DNA of 64,000 nucleotides from Rhyacophila brunnea (lineage: Eukaryota > Arthropoda > Insecta > Trichoptera > Rhyacophilidae): positions 2,728,001-2,792,000 of the forward strand of contig JAGYXB010001793.1 of the NCBI GenBank assembly GCA_022495005.1, written 5' to 3'. Shown piece by piece: positions 36,064 to 48,735 of this stretch. Positions within the stretch are counted from its first letter, which is position 1; every line of letters starts with the position of its first letter. The position numbers were made by a program, and so were the translations under genes. The notes beneath the pieces are model-generated. The model was not told the DNA's origin. It worked only from the letters and a program-made list of their open reading frames with translations, and searched no databases.

Positions 36064-36825
36064 TATTATATAGCGTACGTATGCAGTAAGTAGTTAAAAC
36101 ATACTAATTGTTTTTGGAATTTTATAATTTTTATAATATATATACTTAATATAATTTTTAATTTATTTCATAAATCATGTAAATAAATACACAATATTAT
36201 AAATAAAATAAAAATAAAAATATGGTAATATGTAAGCTTGACATCAAATGGTTGGTTGAGAAGACGTATTTTTTTCCAGGTGAATGCGACATCATGAAGA
36301 AATCGATCGACAATGGTTGAAGTAACCAGATCACTGCAGGATCATTTAATAAGAAAAAAAAATGTTGTCGATAATTTAAGTGATCACTAACAAGTAAGAT
36401 ATTTCAAATACTCTCACGATAATAATTTTTATTAATTTTAAGATTTTATTTTATATTTTTATAACTTTATAATGACAAGTCATTTTCAACCTCACGTCTA
36501 AAGTTACGACGATCAGTTATTTTTGAACCATGAAGTTTTTGAAAATGATGAGTCATGGATCCGGGAGGACAATAATTGTGTTCGACTTAAATCACGAAAA
36601 ACTATTGTCTGTCGTGTTAGGAAAAAAATAATCATGAAATGATACACAGCAAAAACACGTCTTTCAAAAATTTCGTGTTTGGATTATTACACCGCACGAA
36701 TTATTTATTAAAATCATCTTGAATTTGAACTATTCAGATTAAAACTCAATAATATTATTATTTTAAATATTTAAAATTAATATTATGTCATAAGATTTAT
36801 TGATTTAAAAAAAAATATTATAAAT
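36064..36825. other. AT-rich spacer
   Basis: No gene is seen. Confidence 0.5.
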
Positions 36826-37173
36826 AGTCGTATAGTATCAAAAGTAGAACTGTCGCAAATATATCGAAATTTAACTAAGTATGCCAAATTATTCTTCTAA
36901 CCATAATGTACGACTAGCAATATAATATTCGAATCAAAATCATATCTGTGTGGTATAAAATTGTGATGTAAAATATGGCCTGGTATCAGAATTAAAACTG
37001 TTCAATACTTTGGAAACAAAGTAGAACTGTTGAATTTGAATTGAATTTCTAATTTCTAAATGTAGAAACATATTTCATGCTATTATAACACTGAAAAACC
37101 CAACAAAACGTTTTTCGTCATTTTCTCGAAATGATGAATAACGCACAGAATCTACTTTTGATACTATACGACT
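36826..37173. mobile_element. TIR element (348 bp)
   Basis: AGTCGTATAGTATCAAAAGT at the left recurs inverted at the right end (arms about 23-25 bp: AGTCGTATAGTATCAAAAGTAGA). No target duplication is clear and there is no frame inside. A partial internal echo AAAGTAGAACTGT lies at about 37018. Unclassified miniature DNA element. Confidence 0.62.
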
Positions 37174-37595
37174 CAATATCCTTAATTTTTCGTACAAAGT
37201 AGTATTTTCGATATTTATTTATTTAATAAGTTAAATGGATAGGTAATGTTTTTATTGCTGATATGTTATGAAATATGAAACTATCAAATAGGTACATAGT
37301 TACATCATAAAAAAATATATATAGATTATTATTATTATTACACTCATTTGTTTGTTTGTATTTTACTAAATCTAATTTTTAGTAATTACCTATACTGGTT
37401 TCATCTGTCAGGACATTTATAACGTATAAAATATAGATTAATTAAAATAACGATTACCTATATCTATTTCAGTTTATTTGAAAAATCCTTAGATTAGTTT
37501 TATGAAAATATTTGATAAATAAATATGATCACAAAATATCGTAAAGGATGAAAATAAAACAAGGAAATGTCAATTTAAGGTGAAATAATAAATAA
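37174..37595. other. AT-rich spacer
   Basis: No gene is seen; short ATT microsatellite near 37325-37340. Confidence 0.5.
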
Positions 37596-37905
37596 TTACA
37601 AGATAAAAAGAACTTTTTATATACTTACCATGTTTTTAAATTTTCTGTTGAATTATATAAACTAAGTATTAATAATTTAGGACAAATAAGTCAACAAGTA
37701 TTTTGCAAAAAATGAATTCAATTCTACTTAAAGATGGTTAAAAGTATTTAAATAATGTATTGGCATCGTGTTCTGATATATTATAAAAGTTTCAAATGTC
37801 TAGCTAGTCGGGAAGTTAGTTAAAAATCGATTGCAAGATTTGTACTGGATAAACAACCACCGGACAAACAAGAATACGAGGTAAGAAAAGCGTGGTAAAA
37901 TAATT
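37596..37905 (+). repeat. Repeat B, copy 2 (internal deletion)
   Basis: It begins TTACAAGATAAAAAGAACTT and ends CACCGGACAAACAAGAATAC + GAG, as in copy 1. It lacks the middle block (TTTCCATAGTAACGC to about TTTCCATACAAAACC) and so is about 175 bp shorter. Confidence 0.7.
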
Positions 37906-38479
37906 AGTTACCTACAAATAGCTAAATCGGTAAATAAAATGTGTACATTTGATGTAAGTATAAGAATAATTACATTAGTTAGTTAATTTTTTGCTATTTT
38001 GTAAAGGAAATAATATCTTCATCGGCATTTACCCATAGCTATTAATTAATTTATTTACAACGATATCCTTCTGAATCTTTTGTTGTAATCTTGAAGGCTG
38101 CTTATTGAAAATATTGCTGTTTTTGTTTCTCATAGTTATTTATGATATCATCTACATTGCATGAAAGGAATCTTTCAATTCTCATGTTCGTTAAAAGGAT
38201 AAATGCGTTTGCATGCAAGAGAATTTATTGTGAGCAGATAAAATAATCTAAACTACATTGCAGACGGTACCAATCAGCACCTACCTCCTTACTAGGCACT
38301 TATTTGAAGAAAGGTATGAAATTCAAGCAATAAAATCGTTAAGTATTATTTGCTTAGTGACTTTATAACAGCTAAAATAGAGCATAGGTAATGATAAATT
38401 CTGCAATATGATGGCCTTCGTAGTCTAGTAATTCCCGGTAAGGTGAATGTTTGTGATTGTTTCAGTGTTTAATTTTCAA
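37906..38479. other. AT-rich spacer
   Basis: No gene is seen. Confidence 0.5.
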
Positions 38480-39165
38480 TTTATTTATTTTTAACATATT
38501 GTGGAAATTACAAATTATAAATATAAGACGTTCACAACATGACATTTAGAAACAAAAAAAAAATATAAAACAATATTACATAAAAAAAGAGATCAGTATA
38601 TAGAGATAGATAGTATGTTATTAAACATTAGAATTGTGTAAATACAAAAAATATAAATTAGATAGGTACAAGGAAGTACACCGGATGAGTTAAGTAGACC
38701 CTATTTTAAAAATTTATAAAACAACGTCCACCTATACTCATCCTCACGTAGGTGGAATATATCAACACCCGAAGCAATTTCGTTGAACATAGTTATCGCC
38801 CTCCCAATTGGCATTATCAGTGGCAGGTTGGTTCTGCACCTTGGGAGAAAAAACAACTGATGGTCTCTATTTCTAAGATCAGGGACACACATGCCAACAC
38901 TGCTCAGAATGGCAGAATTCTCATTTATACCTCGTGTAAGTCGAAAAAAATACGTAGCTAAATAAAGATTTCTTTTAAATTGCAGTATGTAAGCATGCCT
39001 AAGAGAAAGTCAGTTGGATAAAGCCACGGATAGTATCCATACAACCTCAAGTAAAGGAGTCTCAAGAATTTCTTCTGAACTCTCTCCACCATAAAGCCAT
39101 ACTTCAACTGATGCGGTGCCCAAACAATATACCCACTCTCAAGTCTGCTTCGGACTTACTAACGT
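38480..39165 (-). pseudogene. Jockey-like LINE, 3' coding end and 3' UTR
   Basis: Minus strand. From about 39159 the reading VRSRLESGYIVWAPH, then MVERVQKKFLRLLYLRLYG, then YPTDFLLGMLTYCNLK is the 'SxLEYxxxVW...ERVQKKFLR' region that follows the reverse-transcriptase core in jockey-type LINEs. After a frame shift near 38971-38978 it continues RNLYLATYFFRL, VPDLRNRDHQLFFLPRCRTN and MFNEIASGVDIF, to TAG at about 38701. The HQLF..PxxRTN motif and the N..xxxxDIF end are diagnostic. The region 38700-38480 is its 3' untranslated part, ending in an (AAAT)n tail. 5'-truncated; the same 3' end recurs at 47010. Confidence 0.82.
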
Positions 39166-40839
39166 TACTTACGTTATATTACTAATTACAATACTGTTAC
39201 TGTCATCGAACCTCATGGCATATTATAGTATTAAAAAAATATATATCCATTTAGAAATTCAGTCACCGCTGAAGCAAGAATCTGGTAAAATTTGCGTGAT
39301 ATATTTTAATAGTTTGTAGAATATTAGTAATTAATACAATCGAGTGAGAAAAAATATAAAATTGAATTTAAATATAAAAATCTGGTTTTACTGACATAAG
39401 TTGGATATACTTCTACATACTGTCTGCAGATGCTGAAGAACTATCCTCAGATTACTTGAAGCATAGTAGTCACAAAACTAGGGGTTGCCATTCACTCAAT
39501 TTTTAGATCATAATAGAACAAATGTTGAATTACTTAGAATTTTGATGATGTAATGAAGGCTTTTAAAGCTGTCTTTGCTATTACTCGTTCCATATTATTT
39601 GCTTACAAGTAATTTCGCCAAACTTTCAAGTTTTTTTTAAAACGCCTACGTAGAAATATAATTAATAAATTGATCGGAAATTATCTTACTTTTTTATTTA
39701 CGGCGATCGATTTTCCAATTATAAAAGTGTAGAGCTTTTTTAAATTTTATTTTTTATATGAAACCATGAGCACTATTTCCGCATCACAGCCTATGTTAAA
39801 TAAGATGTTTATATAAATGGAATGTATAAAATAATCGCTAATAAATCTCGTTTCTCTGCACACCGTTCTTATGTGAGTAATAGCGTAGTTATTTGAGACA
39901 CAAATCCTATTATTTTCGGGTTATTGACTACAATATTATGTATATTTTCTAATTTAAACCTGTCAACACATTTTTTTAATAGTCAAAATTATAGTTTTAC
40001 TATAGTGCTGCAAATTATTTATAATATCAGTAACTTATTAGATTACTGAAAATTAATTAAATATATTATATTTAAATAACTGTAGGTAATTCACAAAATA
40101 GTTTTTCGTGACTTGTATAGCAACTGCTTAATATTTATAAGAAAAAAATACACCACGATTTATATTATTGCCCAGTATATTTTAAAATATGCGACTAAAA
40201 TAAATATATCAGGGATTATCTGAGATTATGATATAGACTCATACGTAACTGAGAAAATAGACTTTATTATTTTAATTTTGCAATAATTCTTAAAATGTAT
40301 TTTAAGTGAACCTCAATAATAGTCGATAGCTAGCTTATACCTACCAAATTTTAATGAATAAGATTGTCCTTTTAAGTTGTGAATGTGTTGGTTCATTTAT
40401 GTTCAGGTGATGTTCATTTCAAAATAAAATAATAAACCAAAAACTAAATTCTGATACACTCAAAGGTCCGCATTTAATTCCATACAATACTACACGTTAC
40501 CCACACCTGCGCATCTATTCTACAGACAAGATTGCTATGGGCAGCTATCAAGGGTAGTTTTTCATATGTTTGTGTCGAAGTATTATAATTGTTGCAATAA
40601 GTTAGCCGTTTAACCAGTCAAAACTGTCTATATCGCTCTAAAATTTACCACAGCCACAGGTTTCTTTTCTATAACTAAGTAAACTAATATTTCATTACAC
40701 TGCCATTGCGCCTAATGGCCTGTTGTAAAGTTAAAAAGAATATATACTTATGTATATATATTTTAAATAATTTAACAAAAAAATAATTACAGGAAGTAAA
40801 TGTATTTAAATATTATCAAATATTTAAACCATGTTTGCG
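39166..40839. other. AT-rich non-coding stretch
   Basis: No gene is seen. Confidence 0.5.
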
Positions 40840-41180
40840 TAGCGAAATGAGAAAAACGAATACTTGAACAAGCATCATTTGCGACCGTAACTTATATTGT
40901 GTTTCTGCATCGCGAAACTGAAAGCTGCTCTCTATCGATTGTTCTTTCCATCTGATCTCCGTCCGCGGAAGGAAGAGTAAAGCATAACCAGAGGGCAAGG
41001 GGCCTCCCGACTCCGCACGACCTCGGGAGTGGCGTGGTCAGACTGCAGGTCAACATATTATTGCAGAGGAGAGTCCAAATAAAAATTCAACTATGCATAG
41101 CGCATGTTATTAAAGGACTCCGCTCCAATGTATTACGCCGATAACCGACGGCCGTGCACTGCCATAAAGAAAATGTCAAC
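40840..41180. other. GC-balanced candidate conserved island
   Basis: This block is much richer in G+C than its neighbours, for example CAAGGGGCCTCCCGACTCCG near 41000 and ACCGACGGCCGTGCACTGCC near 41145. It is free of repeats seen elsewhere in the window. The minus-strand 60-codon frame at 40816-40998 has no recognised motif. It may be regulatory or a small exon. Confidence 0.4.
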
Positions 41181-41439
41181 ATTTAGCAATGCAACAATAA
41201 TGCATCAATGATTTATCAAACGATATAACGTTGGCATTCTTAAAAAAGGTTTCTAAACCTTCACTAAATTAAAAACTCAGTGTTGGAATCCTTGATAAAA
41301 AATATCGTAGATACCTAAATAAACCGTTGTATGATATCAAATTGTTATTGCTTTTTATTTGTTTTAAATACGTTATAATGAATACGTACTACAAAACTAA
41401 ATAAATAACGCGTTATTAACAAACTTTTGTGCATACACC
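41181..41439. other. AT-rich spacer
   Basis: No gene is seen. Confidence 0.5.
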
Positions 41440-41890
41440 ACCATATTTGATCTTAATGGGATCATAATATGAACCTCCACAGACTGGCGGTTGTATTAAT
41501 AGATTTTTGGGTACAGTTAGGTTATGAGGAATACAGAGGAAAACACATTTTGAAAATAGCCAATATACTGAATTATTTGTTAGGTTAACTTAACCAAACA
41601 TAACCTAACCTAACCTAATCCAACCTAACCTAACCTAAACCCAAACTAACAAATAATCCAGTATATCGTGTATTTTCAAAATGTGTTTTCCGCTGTATTC
41701 GTCATAACCGAACTGTACCGATTTTTGTTTTTACGAGAAATGGATGTTTACCACTAAACTTGCTATTAGGTCCATACACACATCTAAAAACATGTGAATT
41801 TTCCAGACTCGGAATTCGATATTGGGATCCATAATAATAAGACGGCATGTTACCTCTTTTGTGGCTAGTCCACTAATGAAATTGTAACGC
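41440..41890 (-). mobile_element. SINE A, copy 3, interrupted by another element
   Basis: Minus strand. The head at about 41890-41805 has an A-box-like TTAGTGGACTAGCCAC and a B-box region (ATCGAATTCCGAGTCTGG). The body ATGGACCTAATAGCAAG and ACATCCATTTCTCGTAAAAA then runs to 41721. The SINE resumes at 41509 with CAAAAATCTATTAATACAAC and CTGTGGAGGTTCATAT, as in copies 1 and 2. The 211-bp insertion between is a separate palindromic element. Confidence 0.78.
41502..41728. mobile_element. Palindromic element with CCTAA core, nested in SINE A
   Basis: The element at 41510-41720 (211 bp) is bounded by an exact 8-bp duplication GATTTTTG (41502-41509 and 41721-41728). It starts GGTACAGTTAGGTTATGA and ends with the near-inverse (TCATAACCGAACTGTACC). 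Arms of about 75 bp pair through CACATTTTGAAAATA and AATTATTTGTTAG. The centre is a run of CCTAA units like the insect telomere repeat. An 8-bp duplication suits hAT or P-type mobilisation. A related fragment sits at 3447-3486. Confidence 0.85.
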
Positions 41891-42837
41891 TTATGAATAT
41901 AGCTATTTTTAAATTTATAAACTTATGGAATTGTTTAAATATGGAATAGGTAGGTACTTGTTATTAATGTGTCAATGGAAAAAAATACATATTGAATTTT
42001 TTTATTGATTGTGAGATAAATGATTTATTTAGATATTGTGTAGTTATCTTAATATCGCTTTGAAGATGGATTCATAGCCCGAAATAGCTATCAATATAAA
42101 TAACTTATTTACCGTAGACTTAAATAATAAGTTCTATTTTATAAACTAAATACCAAGATACATTCACACATTTTAACACGATATAACTAGCAAAAAGTTA
42201 TAGGTACTAAAGACAGTTCATAAACTTGGATATTAAGATACATAATCTTCTGGCAGAATAGTAATGCACCTATCTTATAGTACTTATTTATTTTATTGGT
42301 TCATGTTTGAAACGTGCAAACATTTTAATTGTAATTGTGATAATATATGGTTGAAATCGAATAATTTGTTATTTTATAATCGTCGCATGGTGAGAGTTGT
42401 AAATACAAAAAAGTATTTTACTACTGTGTGTATTAACAAGTTTGTGCGTCTGTTTAATTCTGATAAACGATAATACTATGCAAAGTGTAATTAAAGATCT
42501 GTTGGACTGTACTTCTGTTTATACCTACAAAATAATTCAGAATAGGCTTTAAACACCTCGTAATACTAAAACTGGATAACCATGAAATATTAAATAAAAA
42601 CGATAAAATAAGCAAATATAAACTGAATAATTTTTAACTGGAAAATGAAATTATATTATTGAAATGACAATACTAGCGTAACGTTTTTAATGCTATGAGG
42701 TAACATTATAACGGAAGTATTGGATAGTAATGTGTCATTTTGGCTGTTATTTTACTGGTTTTTAGAAGTCGACTGCGAATCAGATGATGATTTATTTTGT
42801 TGTTATATTCTCTCAATAATTTTATATAGTATGTAGG
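41891..42837. other. AT-rich spacer
   Basis: No gene is seen; the 69-codon frame at 42264-42473 looks like chance. Confidence 0.5.
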
Positions 42838-43184
42838 ATGAACGCTAAACCAAGATTTTTTTTTTTTGAGATATGGCTATATAAACGCATCCTAAAAATT
42901 CCTTGGGCTGCCCGGATGATAAATGTTAACCTTATCATTCGAATGGGAAAGGACCAAGAAGTGTTAAGTAGTATCAACACCAGAAAACTAAAATACTTTG
43001 TCCGCATTATGAGAGGATAAAAGTACAGGATTTCCCAACTTATTATTTAAGGAAAGTGTACAGAGGACGACGCCATATTTCTTGGCATAAAAATATACGT
43101 GATTTATACTAATGTAGTTTCACAAAACTGTTCCGAGTAGTAGATGATTGGACTAAGAGTGCTCTGATGGTGACACGTTAAGAA
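42838..43184 (+). pseudogene. LINE reverse-transcriptase C-terminal relic
   Basis: The plus strand reads EIWLYKRILKIPWAARMINV, then RMGKDQEVLSSINTRKLKYF and VRIMRG, stop, KYRISQLII, stop, GK. After a shift near 43060 it reads RGRRHISWHKNIRDLY, and then LFRVVDDWTKSALMVTR to TAA. This is the standard order 'EMWLYRRMLKIPW...RMGK..ELL..IK.RKLxYxGHIxRG..Y..LQLI..GK..GRRRxSWLxNIRxW...LFR' of the LINE group also seen at 13383-13535. Stops and a frameshift make it dead; it is 5'-truncated. Confidence 0.82.
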
Positions 43185-45280
43185 AAAGAAGTCGACACAA
43201 TAAAAGATACATTTTTTATGATTTATCATAGTGGTGATTATAACTGCCCTCTTATATTAACTTAAAACACTTTTTCTCAGAAAAACCAAGTCATAATAAG
43301 CACTTGTCGAACTAAAAAGCTATACACTTTCACAAAGCATAATATGGGGACACTTTCAGACGATGTGATCGGTATCCTGCAATTCTCAACTCATAGAAAA
43401 TATTTGGGGGTGAAGCCGATCACGTCAGTGTCACCACGTCTGAGGAGAGCCCGTTTATTTGCTGATTGATAATTAAATACAAGGTCAGGTGTAAAGTTAA
43501 CCGTATAAAGTAACGTTCGGTGAGGTCTGCTCAGTCCGAGACGTCCTGATTATGAGTACCATCGTCCGAGGGGTGTTGATAGGGTGACACATCCCATCAA
43601 ATGTGACTCGCTATTTATTGAAATGAATATTCTATAAACTGCGGCAAGTTATTATTGACGTAGGTCACGCTTGGGTAATATGCTAACTGTTGCATTGCTT
43701 CTACCTCGCATCGTTTTGCTGACGAGGCTTGAGGTTGTCAACCTTCATCGACGTGTTTCAAAATTCCAGAATGTGGTGACCGTAGATGAAGTGATATGCC
43801 CTAATTGGCCAATTCACAAATTGTCGCGTTGTTGTAATCACTTAGCATTTGCTGACACGGCCTGGGTTGTTGACTCCCATACACATACCATTGAGATTTC
43901 TAAGCTTTAGTTAAAAATTGTCAACCTTGATTTTATGTGAATATTATAACAAAGTAAAATATTTTTAGCATTTTGCTATTATTATAACATTGCTATAAAA
44001 TCACAGATTTACATTTCTTGGAACCTTTTCTTAAAGTATTCAACCATGCAGATCTATGATAAATAAACTCTGAGAAAAATCTATGATAAAGAGACTCAGA
44101 TTGAAAAGAAAGATGGGTCTCGCGTGATGCGAGACAGAAACACAGGCCGTGGAAGGCGAGAGAAAGAGACCAAGATACGCCCTCGTGGAATAATGGCTTT
44201 ATTGATGTGTCAGAAGTACTCTTGGATGTCGACTATTCTTGCCGCTTGAAGTTTAGTCGTTTTATTTACTTGGTGTTTGGAAACTCACACATTTTACTTG
44301 GGCTGAGTACTCACATTATAAGTGTGAATATTCATGTTTGCTTAATTGCTCAATCTGGTAGTACTCATGCTTACTTACACGTGTTGACTGTTGGCTAACA
44401 TTGTATTATATTTTCGAAAATATGAATGAATATTCAATGTTAGCAGTTATGTAATCCATATTTTAGAGTATATATTATGACAATATAAGAAAACTACACA
44501 TATTGTTTTGAACATACATTTTTTCACACTTTGGCGATAATGGGTAACAATGAAATGAAAAGATTAAAACATTACAATGCTCTAGCATTGCGTAATAGAT
44601 TATGAATATCAGTATTGACTGATCTGTTAAATAATACAAAAATACATATACCTAACCATCACTAAATTGATATTGATACATAAAACACAGTATTTGTAAG
44701 TCTGAGAAATATATGTATCACGATGTCCATTAAATTGTACGTAAACAGTTGTACGTATACGTTATATCCATGTGAAATAACAATAGATGGCAGAATATGA
44801 ATTTTATCGAATGCATTTTGACGACATCTGTACATATTTAATATATTAAACTATATATAAGTACATACGATATTATTGTATTTCATACAGATGTTTTTAA
44901 AATTCGTACAAATTACCACTCGGTGTAATTATATACAAATAACGTTGCATTCGGTCTCATTACTATTCTGTCAACTGCTATTTGAATAAATATTCATCTC
45001 CATAATGTATACTTACATAAAATTTAAATGGTAATAATATAAATTGGATTTAACTAGGTACTATTTACCAATAAAATTTAAAAAATATATGGTACCAGGA
45101 ATTATTGTGAAATTCATAATAAGTTTGACATGTGGTTTTAATTAAAATAAACACAATATGTAGCAGGTATTCTAAATAATTTTGTTTTAATAATATGATA
45201 ATTTGATACTAATAATTCCATAGTCATCAGTTGGCAATGTCCCTTAAAAGCGGTGAAATTGGTCATAATGGTTTTTATTT
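43185..45280. other. Non-coding stretch with GC-balanced islands
   Basis: About 43340-43920 and 44080-44400 have more even base content and complex words. No domain is recognised in the 79-codon (43671-43910) or 63-codon (44207-44398) frames. They are candidate conserved regulatory blocks or small unrecognised exons. Confidence 0.4.
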
Positions 45281-45530
45281 AACATCACTGCTGACCTTTT
45301 AATTACCACATTTAAATAACACGCTAATTATATCTAATGACGCCAGTTGCGGTGTTAGCACTAAATGAGTTTTAATGAACACAATGTGTTTTAACCAAGA
45401 CTGGATAGTTAAATTTTTATACACAGATTCAAAATTGACAGAGTGCTTATTGTCAGCATAAACTTCAATGGTCGATACGGAAAAAGAGGTCCCTTCTTCA
45501 AAAGCTCCAAGTAATAGGCAATAGGGCATC
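45281..45530 (-). repeat. Repeat C, copy 1, with a 76-codon minus-strand frame
   Basis: The segment 45281-45366 (CACTGCTGACCTTTTAATTA, CCACATTTAAATAACACG, GCGGTGTTAGCACTAAAT) recurs at 56586-56690. The minus-strand frame 45529-45299 covers it and has a balanced composition (for example GAFEEGTSFSVSTIEVYADN) unlike chance frames here. Only the end of it is repeated. It may be a transposon coding scrap, but I recognise no family. Confidence 0.5.
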
Positions 45531-46429
45531 CGAAATCGTATAATATCAAATTATATTTATTATGTTTTTATATATATGTTAATATTAGTTTGAAGCAGAC
45601 ATCAACAACTTTATAAACTCCCATTGCATTACCTACGGTTTTCTTTGTCCTATTTTACTTGGCGCGATTTACCTGCATACAACTTGATGCTAAGGATGAA
45701 AGTGACGGGCTGTAACAACAGAATGCAGAAAGACTGGCATCTTTGAACGTTTATTATAAGTTATTGTGTTTAAATAATATTATTCATCTTACATGTTATT
45801 ATTATTATACATGATCTATAGAAATTTAGTACACGTTGTAATTTTAACTATAATTTAGGATGTATTAAATTAGGGATGTAAATTAAATGATATATTAGTA
45901 TTATTATAACTTAGGTAGTTTAGCTTTTGTAAAATACAATAAAAATTGTCAACCGTATGTTATGCTGTACCTATAAATAGGTAGATAAGTATTTATAGCA
46001 GATAACTTAATTAATAAGTCACAAGATTTAAAAGGGGCCCCGAAACAGTTCAGACCAGTCATAAAATGTATCAATTATACAAATATTTCAAAAGATTATC
46101 GACCGACATTAGTGGAGACAGTAAGGATATGCTTTCATCTAGTAATAGATCGAGACTGGCTAAGACGGCTATGTATGTAAACTAATTAAAATTGTGATTA
46201 TACGTTAAAAATCCGAAGAAAAGTAAAAAAAAAATATGTTCATTGCATTGGTTGTTGTTGAGAAAAACTAATCTTAGGTTAACGGACTTTCAGTGGTTCT
46301 TTATTTTTGTTCACTCCCATTTAGAACGACGCGATAGATCAGAGAGGATAGACTGTAATATACCTAGTATTAGTCTTTTTTTGTCGAAGCTTAGCTAGAT
46401 AGAATTTTCCGGAACGAATCTGTTTTGTA
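45531..46429. other. AT-rich spacer
   Basis: No gene is seen. Confidence 0.5.
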
Positions 46430-46760
46430 AAATTTAAAGATTATTCTCCGAGTTGAGCGCCGAGATCGTGATTGCGGCTATTCGTCGCGAGTCATTCAGA
46501 AAGAGGCGCATCATGATTTTCATTTTTAGGTATAATTAAAGATGCAATTGTTAGCAAGCCCAATGGCGTGAATTGAGAAACTGTGTCCGATTATTTTTTG
46601 ACGTTTTAAAGAAATCGTTTCGGACGAAAACGTGGAAAAAGTATATTTTGTTTATTGCGTATCGATTTTTACAGGTGAACAGACTGTAACAAATGTTTAA
46701 CCTTCCCTTTACGAAGCAAATAAATTCAGTCCATTCCGTGTATGACACCTTGGGTTACCG
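46430..46760. other. GC-balanced candidate conserved island
   Basis: Words such as GAGTTGAGCGCCGAGATCGT and GGCTATTCGTCGCGAGTC stand out from AT-rich neighbours. There is no repeat signature; the minus-strand 65-codon frame at 46551-46748 has no recognised motif. Confidence 0.38.
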
Positions 46761-47005
46761 TACGAGATTGACAATATTACAGCAAGAAAAAGGAGAATAC
46801 TTATTTTCGCAACAGTAATAAGGTTTTATCATTATTATTTAGTATTTGTTTTATCTATAAAATCATAACTCAAAACTTAATTAAGATCATATGAGCATTT
46901 CTTTAAATATATTCTTATAGACTACAAGACTTGTTATTATTACTAAGTAATAATCCTATTTTGATCTCACCCTTTAATTTTATATCTTTTTATTACAATT
47001 GAGTA
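46761..47005. other. AT-rich spacer
   Basis: No gene is seen. Confidence 0.5.
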
Positions 47006-47260
47006 GGTATTTATTTATTTATTTAAGAATACAAAACATTGTGACCATAACAAATCTAAATTCAAGACGTACACAACATGAGATTTACAGTATAACAAAT
47101 ATTACAATATATAATATAATAATAATAATAAAACAAAAACAAATTAAATCAAAACATACTTAAGTACAATTTAATACAGAAAAATAATATTTTGAAAACA
47201 AGAAACATACAATTTTACACACAAAAATAAAGTTTCAAAAACAAAATGCAAAGTACATCA
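47006..47260 (-). mobile_element. Jockey-like LINE 3' UTR fragment
   Basis: It begins at a TTTATTTATTTATTTA run (the minus-strand AAAT tail) followed by a region matching the 3' UTR at 38480-38600: AAGACGTACACAACATGA against AAGACGTTCACAACATGA, then a TTTA.A..TAACAA..ATTACA region. It is the 3' end of another copy of the same family. No clear coding remnant lies upstream on the minus strand. Confidence 0.65.
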
Positions 47261-48579
47261 CTGAAAATGTATATGTCTCTTTGCCACATACACGTTTAGA
47301 TCTATGTCTTTTATTCGTAATGGAATACGACGATCTGTTTGCAATGTACATTTATAATAATTTGTGACAGGTAAATAAACCTGACGGATATATATCAATA
47401 ATTATACGTATATACTGATAATGCTATCAATTTAGAAAACGAAGAAACTTTAATTATATGTAAGTACCTAGTATCAAAGCATATTAACTGAAATATTTGC
47501 AGTTATTGAATTAGGTAACCCAAGTTGACATTACAGTAACCGGAGTGTTATTAAGAGCAGGTAAAATAAAACTCTATATTTTACCAGGTATTAAAAATAA
47601 ACATTGACCTAGGCCCTAGGGTATATCCACTAATAGCTGAAAATCTTTCCTTGCTCCTTCCACTTCCTCTTTGTACCTAACTCTTCGTTGGCATGTGCAT
47701 CCGCCAAACTTTATCATTTATAATAATATATAATACGTGTGATATTTTGCCATAAATAGTAATATAATCCATATACTTACTACTATATTGAGTTTATTTT
47801 TAAGTAGGTACATACGTACCAAGTAATAATGTTACCAAGTTATTGCTACTAGCGTTTAGTATAAAATCGTATATCGTCATATAATTAGTATTATAATACA
47901 TTTTGGGTATTAATTTTAGCGGCTAAAATATCCCTGTATATAATTCCATAGTGTACTAGAAATTATTCACTGAATATATTTAGGTGTTTGATTGTTTCCT
48001 TAAAAGACACAGATTTTAAGGTGAGTGAAAAAATAAAGTGTATTTAAAGAACAAAAACTATTGGCTAAGAGAGCGATCAAGTTCAAGAATTCATTTCTCA
48101 AATTTTTATCTATTGCCATAATAAGCCACTAATTGTTTTATATTATAAAATAGTTATCAGAAAATTCTATAATCAAGTACATTGAATGATAATTAAATTT
48201 CGGTAAAAGGAATTTTATAATATTTATTTTAACTTTATAGTGATAGTGTGATAACTCATATTATATAGACTATTTTAATATATAAATATTGTATTGGTTA
48301 AAAGATGGTACAGTTTATTTTTACAATATAAAAATAATTATTTATTTATATTGTACATATTTGTAGATAAAATTAAAACAAAGTAAAATAATTACTTATA
48401 TCAAACATAATTAACTATTCAAATACAAGTATTTAAAAGATGTTTTAAATATTATGAGCTTCTCAAATAATATTTAAAGGTTTAAATGTATGAACAAATA
48501 ACGAAGACATTTATATATCCTGTTATTAAATCTCAGCAATAATCCATAACAGTCATATGCAATATGAGAAAAGATAATA
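47261..48579. other. AT-rich non-coding stretch
   Basis: No gene is seen. Confidence 0.5.
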
Positions 48580-48735
48580 AAAATGCGTTGGATATAATAA
48601 AGGTAAAGAAGGTTGGACGAAGCGAAAGGGGTTCAAGGGAGATGAGATAAGATGGGACAATATGAAGCAAGATGCTGAGCACGGGACAGGTCTTGCAAAG
48701 GTTACCTTGAAAACGTACAGTAGGAAGCTTTATTT
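48580..48735 (+). pseudogene. Possible LINE C-terminal scrap
   Basis: A plus-strand reading KRKGFKGDEIRWDNMKQDAE, then LAKVTLKTYS resembles the 'GRPKxRWxDDxKxxAG...AxDRxxW' end of LINE proteins. The basic hallmark is weak and the match rests on RWDNMKQ only, so confidence is low. The minus-strand 81-codon frame here (48533-48778) is not supported. Confidence 0.35.
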
